Shown: piece after piece, positions 44,921 to 54,586 of the stretch | Layout of the letters: each line of letters starts with the position of its first letter | Numbering within the stretch: position 1 is the first letter of the stretch | Assembly (NCBI GenBank): GCA_965116335.1 | Contig: OZ220677.1 | Span: 1,488,001-1,552,000, forward strand | Source of the DNA: G963663315 sp965116335 | GTDB taxonomy: Bacteria > Pseudomonadota > Gammaproteobacteria > Arenicellales > Poriferihabitantaceae | Length of the DNA stretch: 64,000 nt | Reading direction: 5' to 3' | Notes under the pieces: model-generated | What the model saw: the letters and a program-made list of their open reading frames with translations, nothing else | Told to the model about the DNA's origin: nothing | Database searches by the model: none | Position numbers and translations under genes: made by a program

Positions 44921-45223
44921 TCAGCCGGAATCATTACCGTGATTACGTACAAGTTCAATCAATTTCGCCTTGTCATATAGCGCTTCCAGACTGGCCGCCC
45001 TCGCCTCTGCCGCAGATCTCAGGTCTGTGCCACAACTCTCGGAAACTCGTCGCCATTCCTCAAGATAGGCATCGGTTCCAGCCTTTCCCGCACGCATCGC
45101 AGCTGCATCAATAGCCTCGGCGAAACGTTCCGAAAGCTGTACCTTCTCCGCTTTTCGCCGTTCTTTCGCGATCACCTGGGCGGGAATATCACGCCAGTAA
45201 ACCGTAATGAGTTGAGCCATCAA
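44921..45223 (-). CDS. Virulence-factor-family small protein of corrinoid operons
   Basis: 100 residues (ATG at 45223 or the second at 45220). Starts MAQLITVYWRDIPAQVIAKERR and is helical and charged. It fits the small family often labelled virulence factor that stands beside DUF1638 and corrinoid genes. Role unknown. Confidence 0.75.
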   Translation of the reverse strand: MMAQLITVYWRDIPAQVIAKERRKAEKVQLSERFAEAIDAAAMRAGKAGTDAYLEEWRRVSESCGTDLRSAAEARAASLEALYDKAKLIELVRNHGNDSG

Positions 45224-45265
45224 GATACCTCCAGATAAAACCTGCCAGCAAAAGGCGGGATGAGA

Positions 45266-45889
45266 TCAGGCGACGACGGCATGCCCCGCGTCACCGGCCA
45301 ACCGGACTTGAAGTTCGGATTCCAGAAATCGATCCCCGGTCACCACTTTTTCATAACTCACGCCCAGATATTGAGCCGCCGCTTCCGCCTTTTTCTCGAC
45401 TCCGGCATCTTGCTTCTGGGATAAGTAAACCAGCTTTTTGTAATTGCCGAAGAACTGGTCTTTCAACTCCGGGTATTTGTCCAGCGACAGTCCGTGTATG
45501 ACCAGCCGGTCAAAATGAGTAGCCAGGAAATCGGTAAGATAAAAGGTGCCGGGTTCGGATTCATGCAAATCACGAAACTTATCCTTTCCAGCAAACATTT
45601 CATAACAATGAGCACCGGGTAATCGCTCGACATTCTCCTCTCTGAGCATCTTATCCAGCAGTCCCCCCGTGCCACAATCCGAATAGGCTACAAACAGTTT
45701 CTCGTAGTGTGCGCGATTATCCCGGATTTTCTCCTGCACCGCCTGCGGAATATTCTGTGGATGATTATGCAACTCGGCAGGCAGGCACTGGATATCAACA
45801 TGATCCCAATGATTGAGATTCTTGACCCGAACCAACTCATGAGCCAGAGCACCACAGGCAATCACCAGAACTCTTTTCATGGACAGCAC
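45266..45889 (-). CDS. DUF1638 domain protein
   Basis: 207 residues (ATG 45880 after MLS is an alternative). The DUF1638 core shows VLVIACGALAHELVRV, VAYSDCGTGGLLDKML and HCYEMFAGKDKF, with Cys residues that may bind metal or substrate. Found in corrinoid methyl-transfer clusters, where it may process the demethylated substrate or assist the corrinoid protein. Function unproven. Confidence 0.88.
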   Translation of the reverse strand: MLSMKRVLVIACGALAHELVRVKNLNHWDHVDIQCLPAELHNHPQNIPQAVQEKIRDNRAHYEKLFVAYSDCGTGGLLDKMLREENVERLPGAHCYEMFAGKDKFRDLHESEPGTFYLTDFLATHFDRLVIHGLSLDKYPELKDQFFGNYKKLVYLSQKQDAGVEKKAEAAAQYLGVSYEKVVTGDRFLESELQVRLAGDAGHAVVA

Positions 45890-45949
45890 CTCTAGCGAGC
45901 GCCTCAGACAACCATCAATTAAATCACAGCAACGTGACCTGCGGGTTTT

Positions 45950-46657
45950 TTATGCGGCACGCTTTTCAGCAATCTTGGCCTGCGCTGTTTCCACCGCAAC
46001 CGCCGCATCCCGACAATAAGCATCGGCGCCAATGGCCTGACCGAACTCCTCGTTCAGGGGTGCCCCGCCAACCAATACAATATAGTCATCACGGATACCT
46101 CTCTCCACCATCGTGTCGATCACCACCTTCATGTAAGGCATGGTAGTGGTCAACAGTGCCGACATACCGATGATATCCGGATTATGTTCCTCAATCGCAT
46201 CCATGTAATTATCCACCGGGTTGTCGATACCGAGATTAATCACCTCAAACCCCGCGCCCTCCATCATCATGGCGACGAGATTCTTGCCAATATCATGAAT
46301 ATCGCCTTTCACGGTGCCAATAACCATTTTACCAATCGGCTCGGCACCGGTCTCGGCCAGCAACGGACGGAGTATCTCCATCCCGCCCTTCATCGCGTTG
46401 GCCGACATCAACACCTCAGGAACGAACAAAATGCCATCACGGAAATCAATACCGACAATTCGCATGCCCTCTACCAAAGCCTCATCCAGAACCCGGGTGG
46501 CCGCCCACCCCCGTTCCAGCAGAATCTTTGTGCCCTCTACGATCTCCTCTCGCAACCCGTCATAAAGGTCATCGTGCATTTGTTCAACGAGCTCATCGTC
46601 GGGCAGCGACGACAAATCCAGTTCATCGTCATCATAGTTATCGTCAACCATCTTCAA
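45950..46657 (-). CDS. Corrinoid (B12-binding) methyl-carrier protein
   Basis: 235 residues. A helical cap domain (about 20-110) precedes the B12 domain with GTVKGDIHDIGKNLV; the Asp-x-His-x-x-Gly provides the cobalt-ligating His. MtbC/MtgC-like carrier that takes a methyl group from a substrate-specific methyltransferase. It is the first gene of the operon. That partner methyltransferase (MttB-like) is not in the window. No cobalamin riboswitch was seen upstream. Confidence 0.92.
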   Translation of the reverse strand: MKMVDDNYDDDELDLSSLPDDELVEQMHDDLYDGLREEIVEGTKILLERGWAATRVLDEALVEGMRIVGIDFRDGILFVPEVLMSANAMKGGMEILRPLLAETGAEPIGKMVIGTVKGDIHDIGKNLVAMMMEGAGFEVINLGIDNPVDNYMDAIEEHNPDIIGMSALLTTTMPYMKVVIDTMVERGIRDDYIVLVGGAPLNEEFGQAIGADAYCRDAAVAVETAQAKIAEKRAA

Positions 46658-46764
46658 GTCCCGTGATTAAAAGAAAGTATAGAGATACGGAAAGTGGTGC
46701 CAGAATATACAAGCCGGTGAGATTATGCAATATGTAATTTTGCTATATTATCCAGCATTATCCA

Positions 46765-47325
46765 TTATATATTGACCGATTGTATGATCTTCATCAACTC
46801 GCCCTTGCCCTGTATCAACTCCTCCTCCGACAGCCCCATGATCTCATGCGGAAAAACCAGCCATTGTTCGGTGGTATTTACATAATAATCCGGTTCACGG
46901 CTGGTCTTGTTGTTTACACTCTTGTACCAGGGAGACGCGACCCTTACCTGTTTCGGCATATTCTTCCCGGTTTGCAAGGCGACCTCCCGGAGCACGGCCT
47001 CTATACTCCGGCCTGAATCATAAACGTCATCCACGATCAACAACGCATCCTCCGGTTTCAGGTTATCCACCAGATAGCCCAGCCCATGCACCCGTACCTC
47101 GTTGGCCGTTTCTGAGATTCCGGTGTAATAGGAAGTGCGGACGCTGATATGGTCGGTGCTGATGTCGAAATATTCGAGCATTTCCTGAATGGCGATACCT
47201 ACCGGAGCACCGCCACGCCAGATGCCCACAATAAAATCCGGCTGGAAACCGCTTTCGATTATTTGCGCCCCCAGCCGGTAGGAATCCTCCAACAGGTCCT
47301 GTGCAGATATATAGTGTTTTTCCAC
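46765..47325 (-). CDS. Purine-type phosphoribosyltransferase
   Basis: 186 residues. PRPP-binding motif ALLIVDDVYDSGRSIEAVL and start region FIVGIWRGGAPVGIAI match hypoxanthine/xanthine phosphoribosyltransferase-like proteins. Probably purine salvage. It stands 10 bp after katG on the same strand, with a long spacer to the corrinoid operon. Exact base is not determined. Confidence 0.8.
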   Translation of the reverse strand: MEKHYISAQDLLEDSYRLGAQIIESGFQPDFIVGIWRGGAPVGIAIQEMLEYFDISTDHISVRTSYYTGISETANEVRVHGLGYLVDNLKPEDALLIVDDVYDSGRSIEAVLREVALQTGKNMPKQVRVASPWYKSVNNKTSREPDYYVNTTEQWLVFPHEIMGLSEEELIQGKGELMKIIQSVNI

Positions 47326-47334
47326 GAACTAAAA

Positions 47335-49527
47335 TCAGGCGAGGTCGAAACGGTCCAGGTTCATGACCTTATCCCACGCCGCCACGAAGTCCTGCACAAA
47401 CTGTTGCCCGGAATCCTCGCATCCATAAAATTCCGCGAGTGCCCGCAGCTGTGAGTTCGAGCCGAACACCAGATCGACCCGGGTTGCGCTCCATTTCAGT
47501 TCACCGCTCGCACGGTCACGCCCTTCAAACAAATCGCAATCTTGCGAGGTCGGTGTCCAGGCTGTACCCATATCCAGCAGATTCACGAAGAAATCGTTGG
47601 TCAGCGTCTCCGGGCGGCTGGTAAATACGCCATGCCCCGATTGCCCGGAATTTGCATTCAGCACACGCAAGCCACCGACCAGAACCGTCATCTGGGGTGC
47701 GGTCAGTGTCAGCAACTGTGCCCGGTCAACCAGCAACTGCTCTGCCGATACCGTGCACTTCGCCTTGAGATAATTACGGAAGCCGTCCGCAGTCGGCTCC
47801 AGCGCAGCAAAGGACTCCACATCAGTCTGCTCCTGAGCAGCATCGGCGCGGCCCGGCGTGAACGGAACCGTCACATCGTATCCAGCGCTCTTTGCAGCCT
47901 GTTCAACACCGACACAACCAGCCAACACGATCACATCCGCCAGCGAGACCGCCTTGCCGTTCGTCGCCGAGTCGTTGAACGCCTGCTGAATACCTTCCAG
48001 AGACTGCAATACCCTGGCCAACTGATCCGGCTGATTTACCTCCCAGTCTTTTTGCGGCGCAAGGCGAATACGCGCCCCATTGGCGCCACCCCGCATATCC
48101 GAACCGCGGAAAGTGGATGCCGATGCCCAGGCCGTGGAAACCAGATCAGACACGGACAACCCGGAAGCCTGAACCCGGCCCTTGAGATCGGCAATATCAG
48201 AGTCATCAATCAGCGCATGAGTAACCGCCGGAATCGGGTCTTGCCAGATCAACTCCTCCTCAGGAACCTCCGGCCCATGATAACGGGCGCGAGGCCCCAT
48301 ATCGCGGTGCGTCAACTTGAACCATGCACGCGCAAATGCGTCTGCAAACTCGTCAGGATTCTGGTGGAACCGACGGGCGATTGGCTCATAAGCCGGGTCC
48401 ATCCGCATGGACATATCCGCCGTAGTCATGATCGGCGCATGATGTCTGGACGAATCGTGCGCATCCGGCACCGTATCCGACCCGGCGTTATCCTTCGGCA
48501 CCCACTGGTTCGCGCCAGCCGGACTCCTGGTTAACTCCCACTCATAGCCGAACAGATTGTCGAAATAACCCATATCCCATTGGGTTGGATTACTCGTCCA
48601 GGCGCCCTCGATTCCACTGGTGATGGCATCTCCGGCTTTACCGGAACCATGCTCACTGTTCCAGCCGAAGCCCTGTTGCTCAATGCTTGCGCCTTCCGGC
48701 TCCGCACCAACCAGATCGGCATCCCCGGCACCATGACATTTACCGAAAGTGTGCCCCCCGGCGGTCAGCGCGACGGTTTCCTCATCATTCATCGCCATAC
48801 GAGCAAACGTCTCACGCACATCCGCCCCGGATGCGACCGGGTCCGGATTGCCGTTCGGTCCTTCCGGGTTGACATAGATTAAGCCCATCTGCACAGCGCC
48901 GAGCGGATTGGCCAGGTCACGTTCACCAGAGTAACGCTCGTCTCCGAGCCACTCATGCTCGTTGCCCCAGTTGATATCCTCCTCGGATTGCCATACGTCC
49001 TCACGACCGCCCCCAAACCCGAACGTCTTGAACCCCATCGACTCCAGCGCACAATTACCCGCCAGAATCATCAGGTCAGCCCAGGAAATTTTCCGCCCGT
49101 ACTTCTGCTTGATCGGCCATAGCAACCTGCGTGCCTTATCCAGATTGCCGTTGTCAGGCCAACTGTTGAGCGGCGCAAAACGCTGGTTGCCAGTACCGGC
49201 GCCGCCACGACCATCGCCGATGCGGTAAGTCCCCGCGACATGCCAGGCCATGCGAATGAAGAGCGGGCCATAATGACCGTAATCAGCGGGCCACCACTCC
49301 TGTGATGCCGTCATCACCTCGTAGAGGTCCTTCTTCAGCGCATCATAATCGAGACTCTTGAACTCCTCGACATAATCAAAACCGTCATCCAATGGATTAG
49401 ACTGGGGAGAATGCTGATGCAAAATGTTAATGTTCAACTGGCCCGGCCACCAATCCCGGTTCGTGGTCCCGCCTCCGGCAGAATTATCCGGCACATGATG
49501 GACGGGGCATTTACTCTTTTCAGTCAT
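47335..49527 (-). CDS. katG: Catalase-peroxidase KatG
   Basis: 730 residues from ATG 49527, which has an AGGAG site 8 bp upstream; a longer frame from 49551 lacks one. Haem-pocket residues are in LFIRMAWHVAGTYRI, and AGGHTFGKCHGAG holds the proximal His of the N-terminal domain. The crosslink Tyr (LIYVNPEGPNG) is present. Duplicate C-terminal domain follows. It destroys hydrogen peroxide. Complete. Confidence 0.97.
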   Translation of the reverse strand: MTEKSKCPVHHVPDNSAGGGTTNRDWWPGQLNINILHQHSPQSNPLDDGFDYVEEFKSLDYDALKKDLYEVMTASQEWWPADYGHYGPLFIRMAWHVAGTYRIGDGRGGAGTGNQRFAPLNSWPDNGNLDKARRLLWPIKQKYGRKISWADLMILAGNCALESMGFKTFGFGGGREDVWQSEEDINWGNEHEWLGDERYSGERDLANPLGAVQMGLIYVNPEGPNGNPDPVASGADVRETFARMAMNDEETVALTAGGHTFGKCHGAGDADLVGAEPEGASIEQQGFGWNSEHGSGKAGDAITSGIEGAWTSNPTQWDMGYFDNLFGYEWELTRSPAGANQWVPKDNAGSDTVPDAHDSSRHHAPIMTTADMSMRMDPAYEPIARRFHQNPDEFADAFARAWFKLTHRDMGPRARYHGPEVPEEELIWQDPIPAVTHALIDDSDIADLKGRVQASGLSVSDLVSTAWASASTFRGSDMRGGANGARIRLAPQKDWEVNQPDQLARVLQSLEGIQQAFNDSATNGKAVSLADVIVLAGCVGVEQAAKSAGYDVTVPFTPGRADAAQEQTDVESFAALEPTADGFRNYLKAKCTVSAEQLLVDRAQLLTLTAPQMTVLVGGLRVLNANSGQSGHGVFTSRPETLTNDFFVNLLDMGTAWTPTSQDCDLFEGRDRASGELKWSATRVDLVFGSNSQLRALAEFYGCEDSGQQFVQDFVAAWDKVMNLDRFDLA

Positions 49528-49761
49528 AAAATCATCTCCTGTTTGTCTCAAGGTCTTTACATATTACACAGATACGAAATCAGCCGGGCATTATATATCA
49601 GATTGCCTGTCGTTTTTGACAGGATGTTACAGGATTTTTCTTAAAAACAGATGGATTGCACAGCCTGTTTTGTCGTGATGCAAGGGTATAATCGTCTTTC
49701 CCGCTTGGCCTGACCGGCCACAACCCGAAAATCAACTTCAAGGAATCCTCTCCTGACCCCA
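49528..49761. promoter_or_regulatory. Divergent katG / efflux-pump promoter region
   Basis: Both genes read outward from here. A TATAAT lies at 49687-49692, about 70 bp ahead of the MFS start, without a consensus -35. No clear OxyR site could be identified by eye. Confidence 0.35.
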
Positions 49762-50937
49762 TTGCATAGAATCGGGAAGAAAGAATTTGTCGCCTTGATG
49801 GCGCTTAATATGTCCCTCGTTGCGCTGGCCATCGACGTCATGCTGCCAGCCCTTGCCCAGATCGGTTCCGACCTCAATCTGGCGCATGACAATGACCGGC
49901 AGCTGGTCCTGACCATCCTGTTCCTCGGACTGGCGCTCGGCCAACTGTTCTATGGCCCGGTATCGGATTCTCTGGGACGAAGGACACCGATTTTCTTCGG
50001 CTACGGGCTGTTTATCATCGGCAGCATCCTCGCCGTGATTGCCCCGACCTTCGAGTGGCTCCTGCTGGGCCGATTCCTGCAAGGTCTCGGCGCCGCAGCT
50101 CCCCGCATCCTGACGGTTGCCATCATCCGGGACGGCAGCGCAGGCCGGGAAATGGCCCGCCTGATGTCACTGGTGATGATGGTATTCATTCTCGTGCCCG
50201 CAATCGCTCCGGCACTCGGACAGACCATCCTGCTATTCGCTTCCTGGCGGGGAATCTTCATCGCCCTGCTCCTGCTGTCCAGTATGACTCTGGTCTGGTT
50301 CTACCTCCGCCAACCCGAAACCCTGCCACCGGAAAAACGACAACCATTGACATGGGCTACACTCCGCGTATCACTCGTCGAGATACTGAAAACCCGAGTG
50401 ACCGTAGTCTATACCCTGGCAGGTGGCATGATTTTCGGGGCGTTTGTAGGATTTCTGAACTCTGCCCAGCAGATTTTCCAGGAGTTATACGGTCTCGGAA
50501 CGCAATTCCCCGCCTATTTCGCGGTGCTGGCGCTGATCATTGGCGGAGCCTCCATCGTCAATTCCAGGCTGGTGATGCGTCTGGGTATGCGTTTCCTGTG
50601 CCGCCTCGGCCTCCTGTCAACGATTGTGACCGCTTTCGTCTTCCTCCTCTACTGCCAGTTCCAGCAACCTGCTCTCTGGCTGTTCATGGTCTACCTGGGA
50701 GTGACTTTTTTCTGCACCGGCATCCTGTTCGGCAATGTCAACGCCCTGGCCATGGAACCACTCGGTCATGTAGCCGGACTGGCATCCTCCGTGATCGGCT
50801 CAGTAACCACCCTGGTCTCCCTGATTCTGGGTCATTTCATCGGCTACGCCTACGACAGCTCAGTGATCCCACTAGTCACCGGATTCGGCTTACTCAGCCT
50901 CCTCTCCTTCGCACTCATGCTCCTGTCGGGGGATTGA
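49762..50937 (+). CDS. Bcr/CflA-type MFS multidrug efflux transporter
   Basis: 391 residues, 12 spans. Starts at TTG 49762 (MHRIGKKEFVALMAL); ATG 49798 is an alternative. Motif A YGPVSDSLGRRTPIFFGYGL near residue 75 and PRILTVAIIRDG are those of the Bcr/CflA drug:proton antiporters. Substrate unknown. Divergent from katG. Confidence 0.88.
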   Translation: MHRIGKKEFVALMALNMSLVALAIDVMLPALAQIGSDLNLAHDNDRQLVLTILFLGLALGQLFYGPVSDSLGRRTPIFFGYGLFIIGSILAVIAPTFEWLLLGRFLQGLGAAAPRILTVAIIRDGSAGREMARLMSLVMMVFILVPAIAPALGQTILLFASWRGIFIALLLLSSMTLVWFYLRQPETLPPEKRQPLTWATLRVSLVEILKTRVTVVYTLAGGMIFGAFVGFLNSAQQIFQELYGLGTQFPAYFAVLALIIGGASIVNSRLVMRLGMRFLCRLGLLSTIVTAFVFLLYCQFQQPALWLFMVYLGVTFFCTGILFGNVNALAMEPLGHVAGLASSVIGSVTTLVSLILGHFIGYAYDSSVIPLVTGFGLLSLLSFALMLLSGD

Positions 50938-51480
50938 TGGGGCAGGTCTGGTCAGTGCGAACCGACCGGTGGCGGACGAAAGTCCAGATAATACGGCCCG
51001 TGACGCTCAAGAAATTCCTGCAATTTCGGTGCCTGCCTGACCAATCGCGAAAATTCCGCGCACACCTCCCCATCATCTCGCGGGTCTGGATCAATCGCGG
51101 AATTGGGGTGCGGGGAAATAATTCACATTATCATATCACTCATGGTATCCTGCTAGCTCCAGAAACGAAATGGATATGGGTTGCGTTCGGAAAGTGCCGA
51201 TTCCAATGAAATATCTTGGCCAAGAGAACTTGCAACAGTATTTGCCTGCACACTCCGAATTAATTTTCACCGAACAGGAGACTCTGACGCTTCAAACAAA
51301 ACAATAAAGATTGAGCTTGACGTGCCTCGTGTTCGCTTAACGCATATTTATGTTTATGAGGAGATATTTCACTTGATTCTGATATCGACCTAATGGCTTT
51401 GGTGAAAAGCGTTGATCTGGAATTGATCCCAATAAGTTCTCAATCTATTCCTATGTGACTAAATTTATGGAGAACGGATT
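50938..51480. other. Degraded stretch before the methylase gene
   Basis: No intact gene. Minus strand 50950-51110 encodes RDDGEVCAEFSRLVRQAP and EFLERHGPYYLDFRPPP with no start codon, possibly a gene 3' end. Plus strand 51375-51458 encodes DSDIDLMALVKSVDLELIPI, which looks like the GSD-IDL core of a nucleotidyltransferase preceded by stops. A 33-codon frame starts at 51207. All three are weak. Confidence 0.4.
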
Positions 51481-53739
51481 ATGTCAGTAACAAAGACAGG
51501 CGGTGCCTCGGTTCGCTGGCAGAAGTTTGCGGGAGCACAAACAGTCCAGCTTCCATTTGATCGTTCCGAAGATTCGATGATTTATCTCATTTCTTCACCT
51601 GGTCAACGTGCTATTGAGGACGATGATTTCCCTTTTGAAACGCTAAGCGACATTGCGGAAAGAGAAAGCTGGCGCAAAGAAATAAATCGCCCGACCACCC
51701 ACATTCATAAATGGTGGGCACAGCGTCTTGGCACCGTATTTCGGGCCATGGTTATTGGGTCCTTTGCTCCAAGTGGTACTGACCTGATCAATCTATTCTA
51801 CAAGCCCGTTCGCGTTAAAAACGGCGTTGTCTTCGACCCTTTTATGGGAAGTGGCACCACCATAGCCGAAGCGGTGAAACTGGGTGCGAAAAGCATTGGC
51901 CGTGATATCAATCCGGTTGCACATTTTTTAGTTAAATGCGCCCTGTCCGTTCATAGCCGAAAGGCCATCCTTGATACCTTCCATGCCATTGAACATGATA
52001 TTGCCGATAAGGTACGTAGCTACTACCGCATGGTCTTTCCAGATGGTAGTGTTGCGGATGTCCTATATTACTTTTGGGTCAAAGTCATAGATTGTCCATC
52101 CTGCTTGACTCCCGTAGATTTGTTTTCTTCGATGATTTTCGCGCGGCATGCATGTCCGAGGAAATATCCACGCTCCCAAGCCATCTGTCCGTTCTGCGAT
52201 GGGATTAATGAGGTTCGCTATGATGCAAAAGAAGCACAGTGCCTAACTTGCAAAAAGACCTTTGATCCAAGCCATGGGCCTGCAAATGGACAATCAGCAA
52301 CATGTCCAACATGTGACCATAAATTCCCTATTGCTAAAACCGTTCGCACCTCTGACGACCCACCAGAACACCGATTATATGCCAAACTGGTTTTAATGCC
52401 CGACGGGCGCAAGGCCTATCTTCCTGTTACAAAGGAAGATCACAAAATGTTCGCCAAAGCAAAACAGTCACTGTCTCGAAAAAAAAATCCGTACCCGGTT
52501 GTTGAAATCACTTCTGGTCATAATACCAATCAGGTATTGGGTTATAACTACCGCTATTGGCATCAAATGTTTAATGCCCGTCAGCTTCTTTGTTTGTCTA
52601 TTCTTGCTGATCGTATTAGAGAAGTCACCGACCCAGTATTGCGGGAGCTTTTTACCTGCTTGTTTTCCGGTGCGCTGGAATTTAACAATATGTTTGCATC
52701 CTACAAGGGGGAAGGTACTGGTGCTGTTCGTCATATGTTCGCACACCACATCCTAAAGCCTGAACGGGTTCCTCTTGAAGCTAACCTATGGGGAACACCT
52801 AAAAGCTCAGGCTCGTTTTCTACGATGTTCGAAGGTAGGATACGCCGGGCACTCGACTATGCTGACAATCCGTTCGAACTGCGGGTAGGTCAAAAAACTG
52901 CCAGCAAAAAGAAGGTCGAAAAAGTCTATGGTTTATCCGAGAAAATTGGCCTTCCTATAGCCGAAAATTATGCGTCCTTTGCGAACAGCAAACAGGTTTA
53001 CCTTTCATGTGGTGATTCAAGCGTAACCGATCTGCCGGATCGTTCGGTAGATACCGTCCTGACTGATCCACCATTTTTTGATAACGTTCATTACTCCCAG
53101 CTTGCCGACTTTTTTCATGTCTGGCAACGACATATCCTGGAGGATGGCGAGTACCGACAAAGAAATACCACGCGTTCCGAACGTGAAGTCCAAAATGCTG
53201 ATGCTAGTGAATTTACGGACCGCTTGTCCGGCGTTTGGAAAGAGGCGCACAGAGTTCTAAAAGATGAGGGATTGTTGGCCTTTACCTATCACCACTCCAG
53301 ACCGGAAGGTTGGCGTTGTGTGTTGCGTGCTCTGATGGAGGCCGGTTTTGGTATTACGGCTGCACAGCCTATTAAGTCGGAAATGTCGGTAGCCATGCCA
53401 AAGCAGCAGGCGAAAGAGCCGATTGACCTCGATATCATCATCGCCTGCCGTAAACGCTCGCAAATACGGAAACACGTATGGAATGGAGACTTATTTAGTG
53501 CGGTCACGCCTGTGGTGGTTAGCCAAACTCGCCGTTTGATTGATTCCGACAGACATCTTAGCCGTAATGATGTACGCATAATCGTCATGGCCCAGATTCT
53601 CCGTCAACTTTCACACGCGCACTCAATTAAAGATGCGCTGCATATTTTGGATGATATGAATGGCGATACCGAAGTGCTCATAGAACAAATCCACTCGCTT
53701 CGAGAAGAAAAGCCGCAAAAGCAAAAAGGAGCGCAGTAA
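51481..53739 (+). CDS. DUF1156-like Zn-ribbon DNA methylase
   Basis: 752 residues. N-terminal RESWRKEINRPTTHIHKWWAQR matches DUF1156-type methylases; AdoMet motif FDPFMGSGTTIAEAV (about 125) and catalytic DPPFFDNVHYSQL (about 525). Zinc-ribbon cysteines in CPSC, CPFC, CLTC and CPTC (about 200-285). An amino-methyltransferase modifying DNA, permuted order. It is followed 3 bp later by a PD-(D/E)XK protein, so the pair looks like a restriction-modification unit. Confidence 0.85.
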   Translation: MSVTKTGGASVRWQKFAGAQTVQLPFDRSEDSMIYLISSPGQRAIEDDDFPFETLSDIAERESWRKEINRPTTHIHKWWAQRLGTVFRAMVIGSFAPSGTDLINLFYKPVRVKNGVVFDPFMGSGTTIAEAVKLGAKSIGRDINPVAHFLVKCALSVHSRKAILDTFHAIEHDIADKVRSYYRMVFPDGSVADVLYYFWVKVIDCPSCLTPVDLFSSMIFARHACPRKYPRSQAICPFCDGINEVRYDAKEAQCLTCKKTFDPSHGPANGQSATCPTCDHKFPIAKTVRTSDDPPEHRLYAKLVLMPDGRKAYLPVTKEDHKMFAKAKQSLSRKKNPYPVVEITSGHNTNQVLGYNYRYWHQMFNARQLLCLSILADRIREVTDPVLRELFTCLFSGALEFNNMFASYKGEGTGAVRHMFAHHILKPERVPLEANLWGTPKSSGSFSTMFEGRIRRALDYADNPFELRVGQKTASKKKVEKVYGLSEKIGLPIAENYASFANSKQVYLSCGDSSVTDLPDRSVDTVLTDPPFFDNVHYSQLADFFHVWQRHILEDGEYRQRNTTRSEREVQNADASEFTDRLSGVWKEAHRVLKDEGLLAFTYHHSRPEGWRCVLRALMEAGFGITAAQPIKSEMSVAMPKQQAKEPIDLDIIIACRKRSQIRKHVWNGDLFSAVTPVVVSQTRRLIDSDRHLSRNDVRIIVMAQILRQLSHAHSIKDALHILDDMNGDTEVLIEQIHSLREEKPQKQKGAQ

Positions 53740-53742
53740 GTC

Positions 53743-54498
53743 GTGTCCAAAGTTTCTTCAATATTCACGTCTTGCGTACAGGCTATACGAAATGGTGTGC
53801 TCATCGAGCGAAAGGACCGTAATGACAAGGAGTTTCACTTTCAGAACTGGTTCAAGGACCGTCTGGAATCCATGGGCCTGAATTTTGACTCGCCAGGGCG
53901 AAATTTGTATCCGGATTTCCGGCTTGTGCACGATGCAGAAGGTTTCGAGCTTAAAGGATTGGCTTATCCGGGGAGAGAGGCTAACTATGACTGCAATAGC
54001 CAAGCTCCTTGTGGCGAACATAACGGACGGCAAGTTTATTACGTGTTTGGCCGCTACCCGAAAGACCCTGACGGTAATTGTTATCCGGTGCTTGATCTTG
54101 TCCTTTGTCACGGCAGTTTCCTGAATGCCGACAACACTTATATTCACAAGAATAAAAGTTTCAGAGGATTTGGTAGCTATGGTGATATTCTTGTTCGAGA
54201 TAGGAAAATGTATGTAGCACCTACACCTTTTGCGCTTGCCGAAGGCACAGCACACCGCCGAACTCTGATTATTCCCGAAGATCATCAAGTCGACGATGAA
54301 CTGGTAGAGGTCAGTACATTGGTACGACGTGAAGTTGGTGAGATTGTTGTAGCCTATAGTTTTGATTTGCGGACGAATGAAATCACGACAAATCATGTGC
54401 CCAACCCGAATGCTGGACGCGAACATATTTTCAAAGCTTACCGCATCGCAGGTGATCCATCTGACCCAGCAAGCTTGTGCACGCACAAGAAGAAATAG
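53743..54498 (+). CDS. Putative PD-(D/E)XK restriction endonuclease
   Basis: 251 residues from GTG 53743. A nuclease-like motif: YPDFRLVHDAEGFELKGL (about residues 62-78) gives PD, then E-L-K. An upstream helix with EFHFQNWFKDRLE fits the fold. No wider family recognised. It stands 3 bp after a DNA methylase, which supports the restriction role. Confidence in fold is moderate and in specificity none. Confidence 0.65.
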   Translation: MSKVSSIFTSCVQAIRNGVLIERKDRNDKEFHFQNWFKDRLESMGLNFDSPGRNLYPDFRLVHDAEGFELKGLAYPGREANYDCNSQAPCGEHNGRQVYYVFGRYPKDPDGNCYPVLDLVLCHGSFLNADNTYIHKNKSFRGFGSYGDILVRDRKMYVAPTPFALAEGTAHRRTLIIPEDHQVDDELVEVSTLVRREVGEIVVAYSFDLRTNEITTNHVPNPNAGREHIFKAYRIAGDPSDPASLCTHKKK

Positions 54499-54586
54499 AA
54501 GTCGGGATGATCTAGGAACGACAGCTGCGTCTTTTGTCTCTGATAGCCAGGTTTTACTCTGCCCTATATATATACCCTTACCGATT

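Noticed and set aside
46658..46764. Cobalamin riboswitch ahead of the corrinoid operon
   Set aside because: The gap is about 100 bp, too short for the full aptamer, and no B12-box was seen.
51375..51458. Nucleotidyltransferase toxin gene
   Set aside because: Only the DSDIDL core and a short tail remain, with stops upstream; kept only as a weak remnant note.
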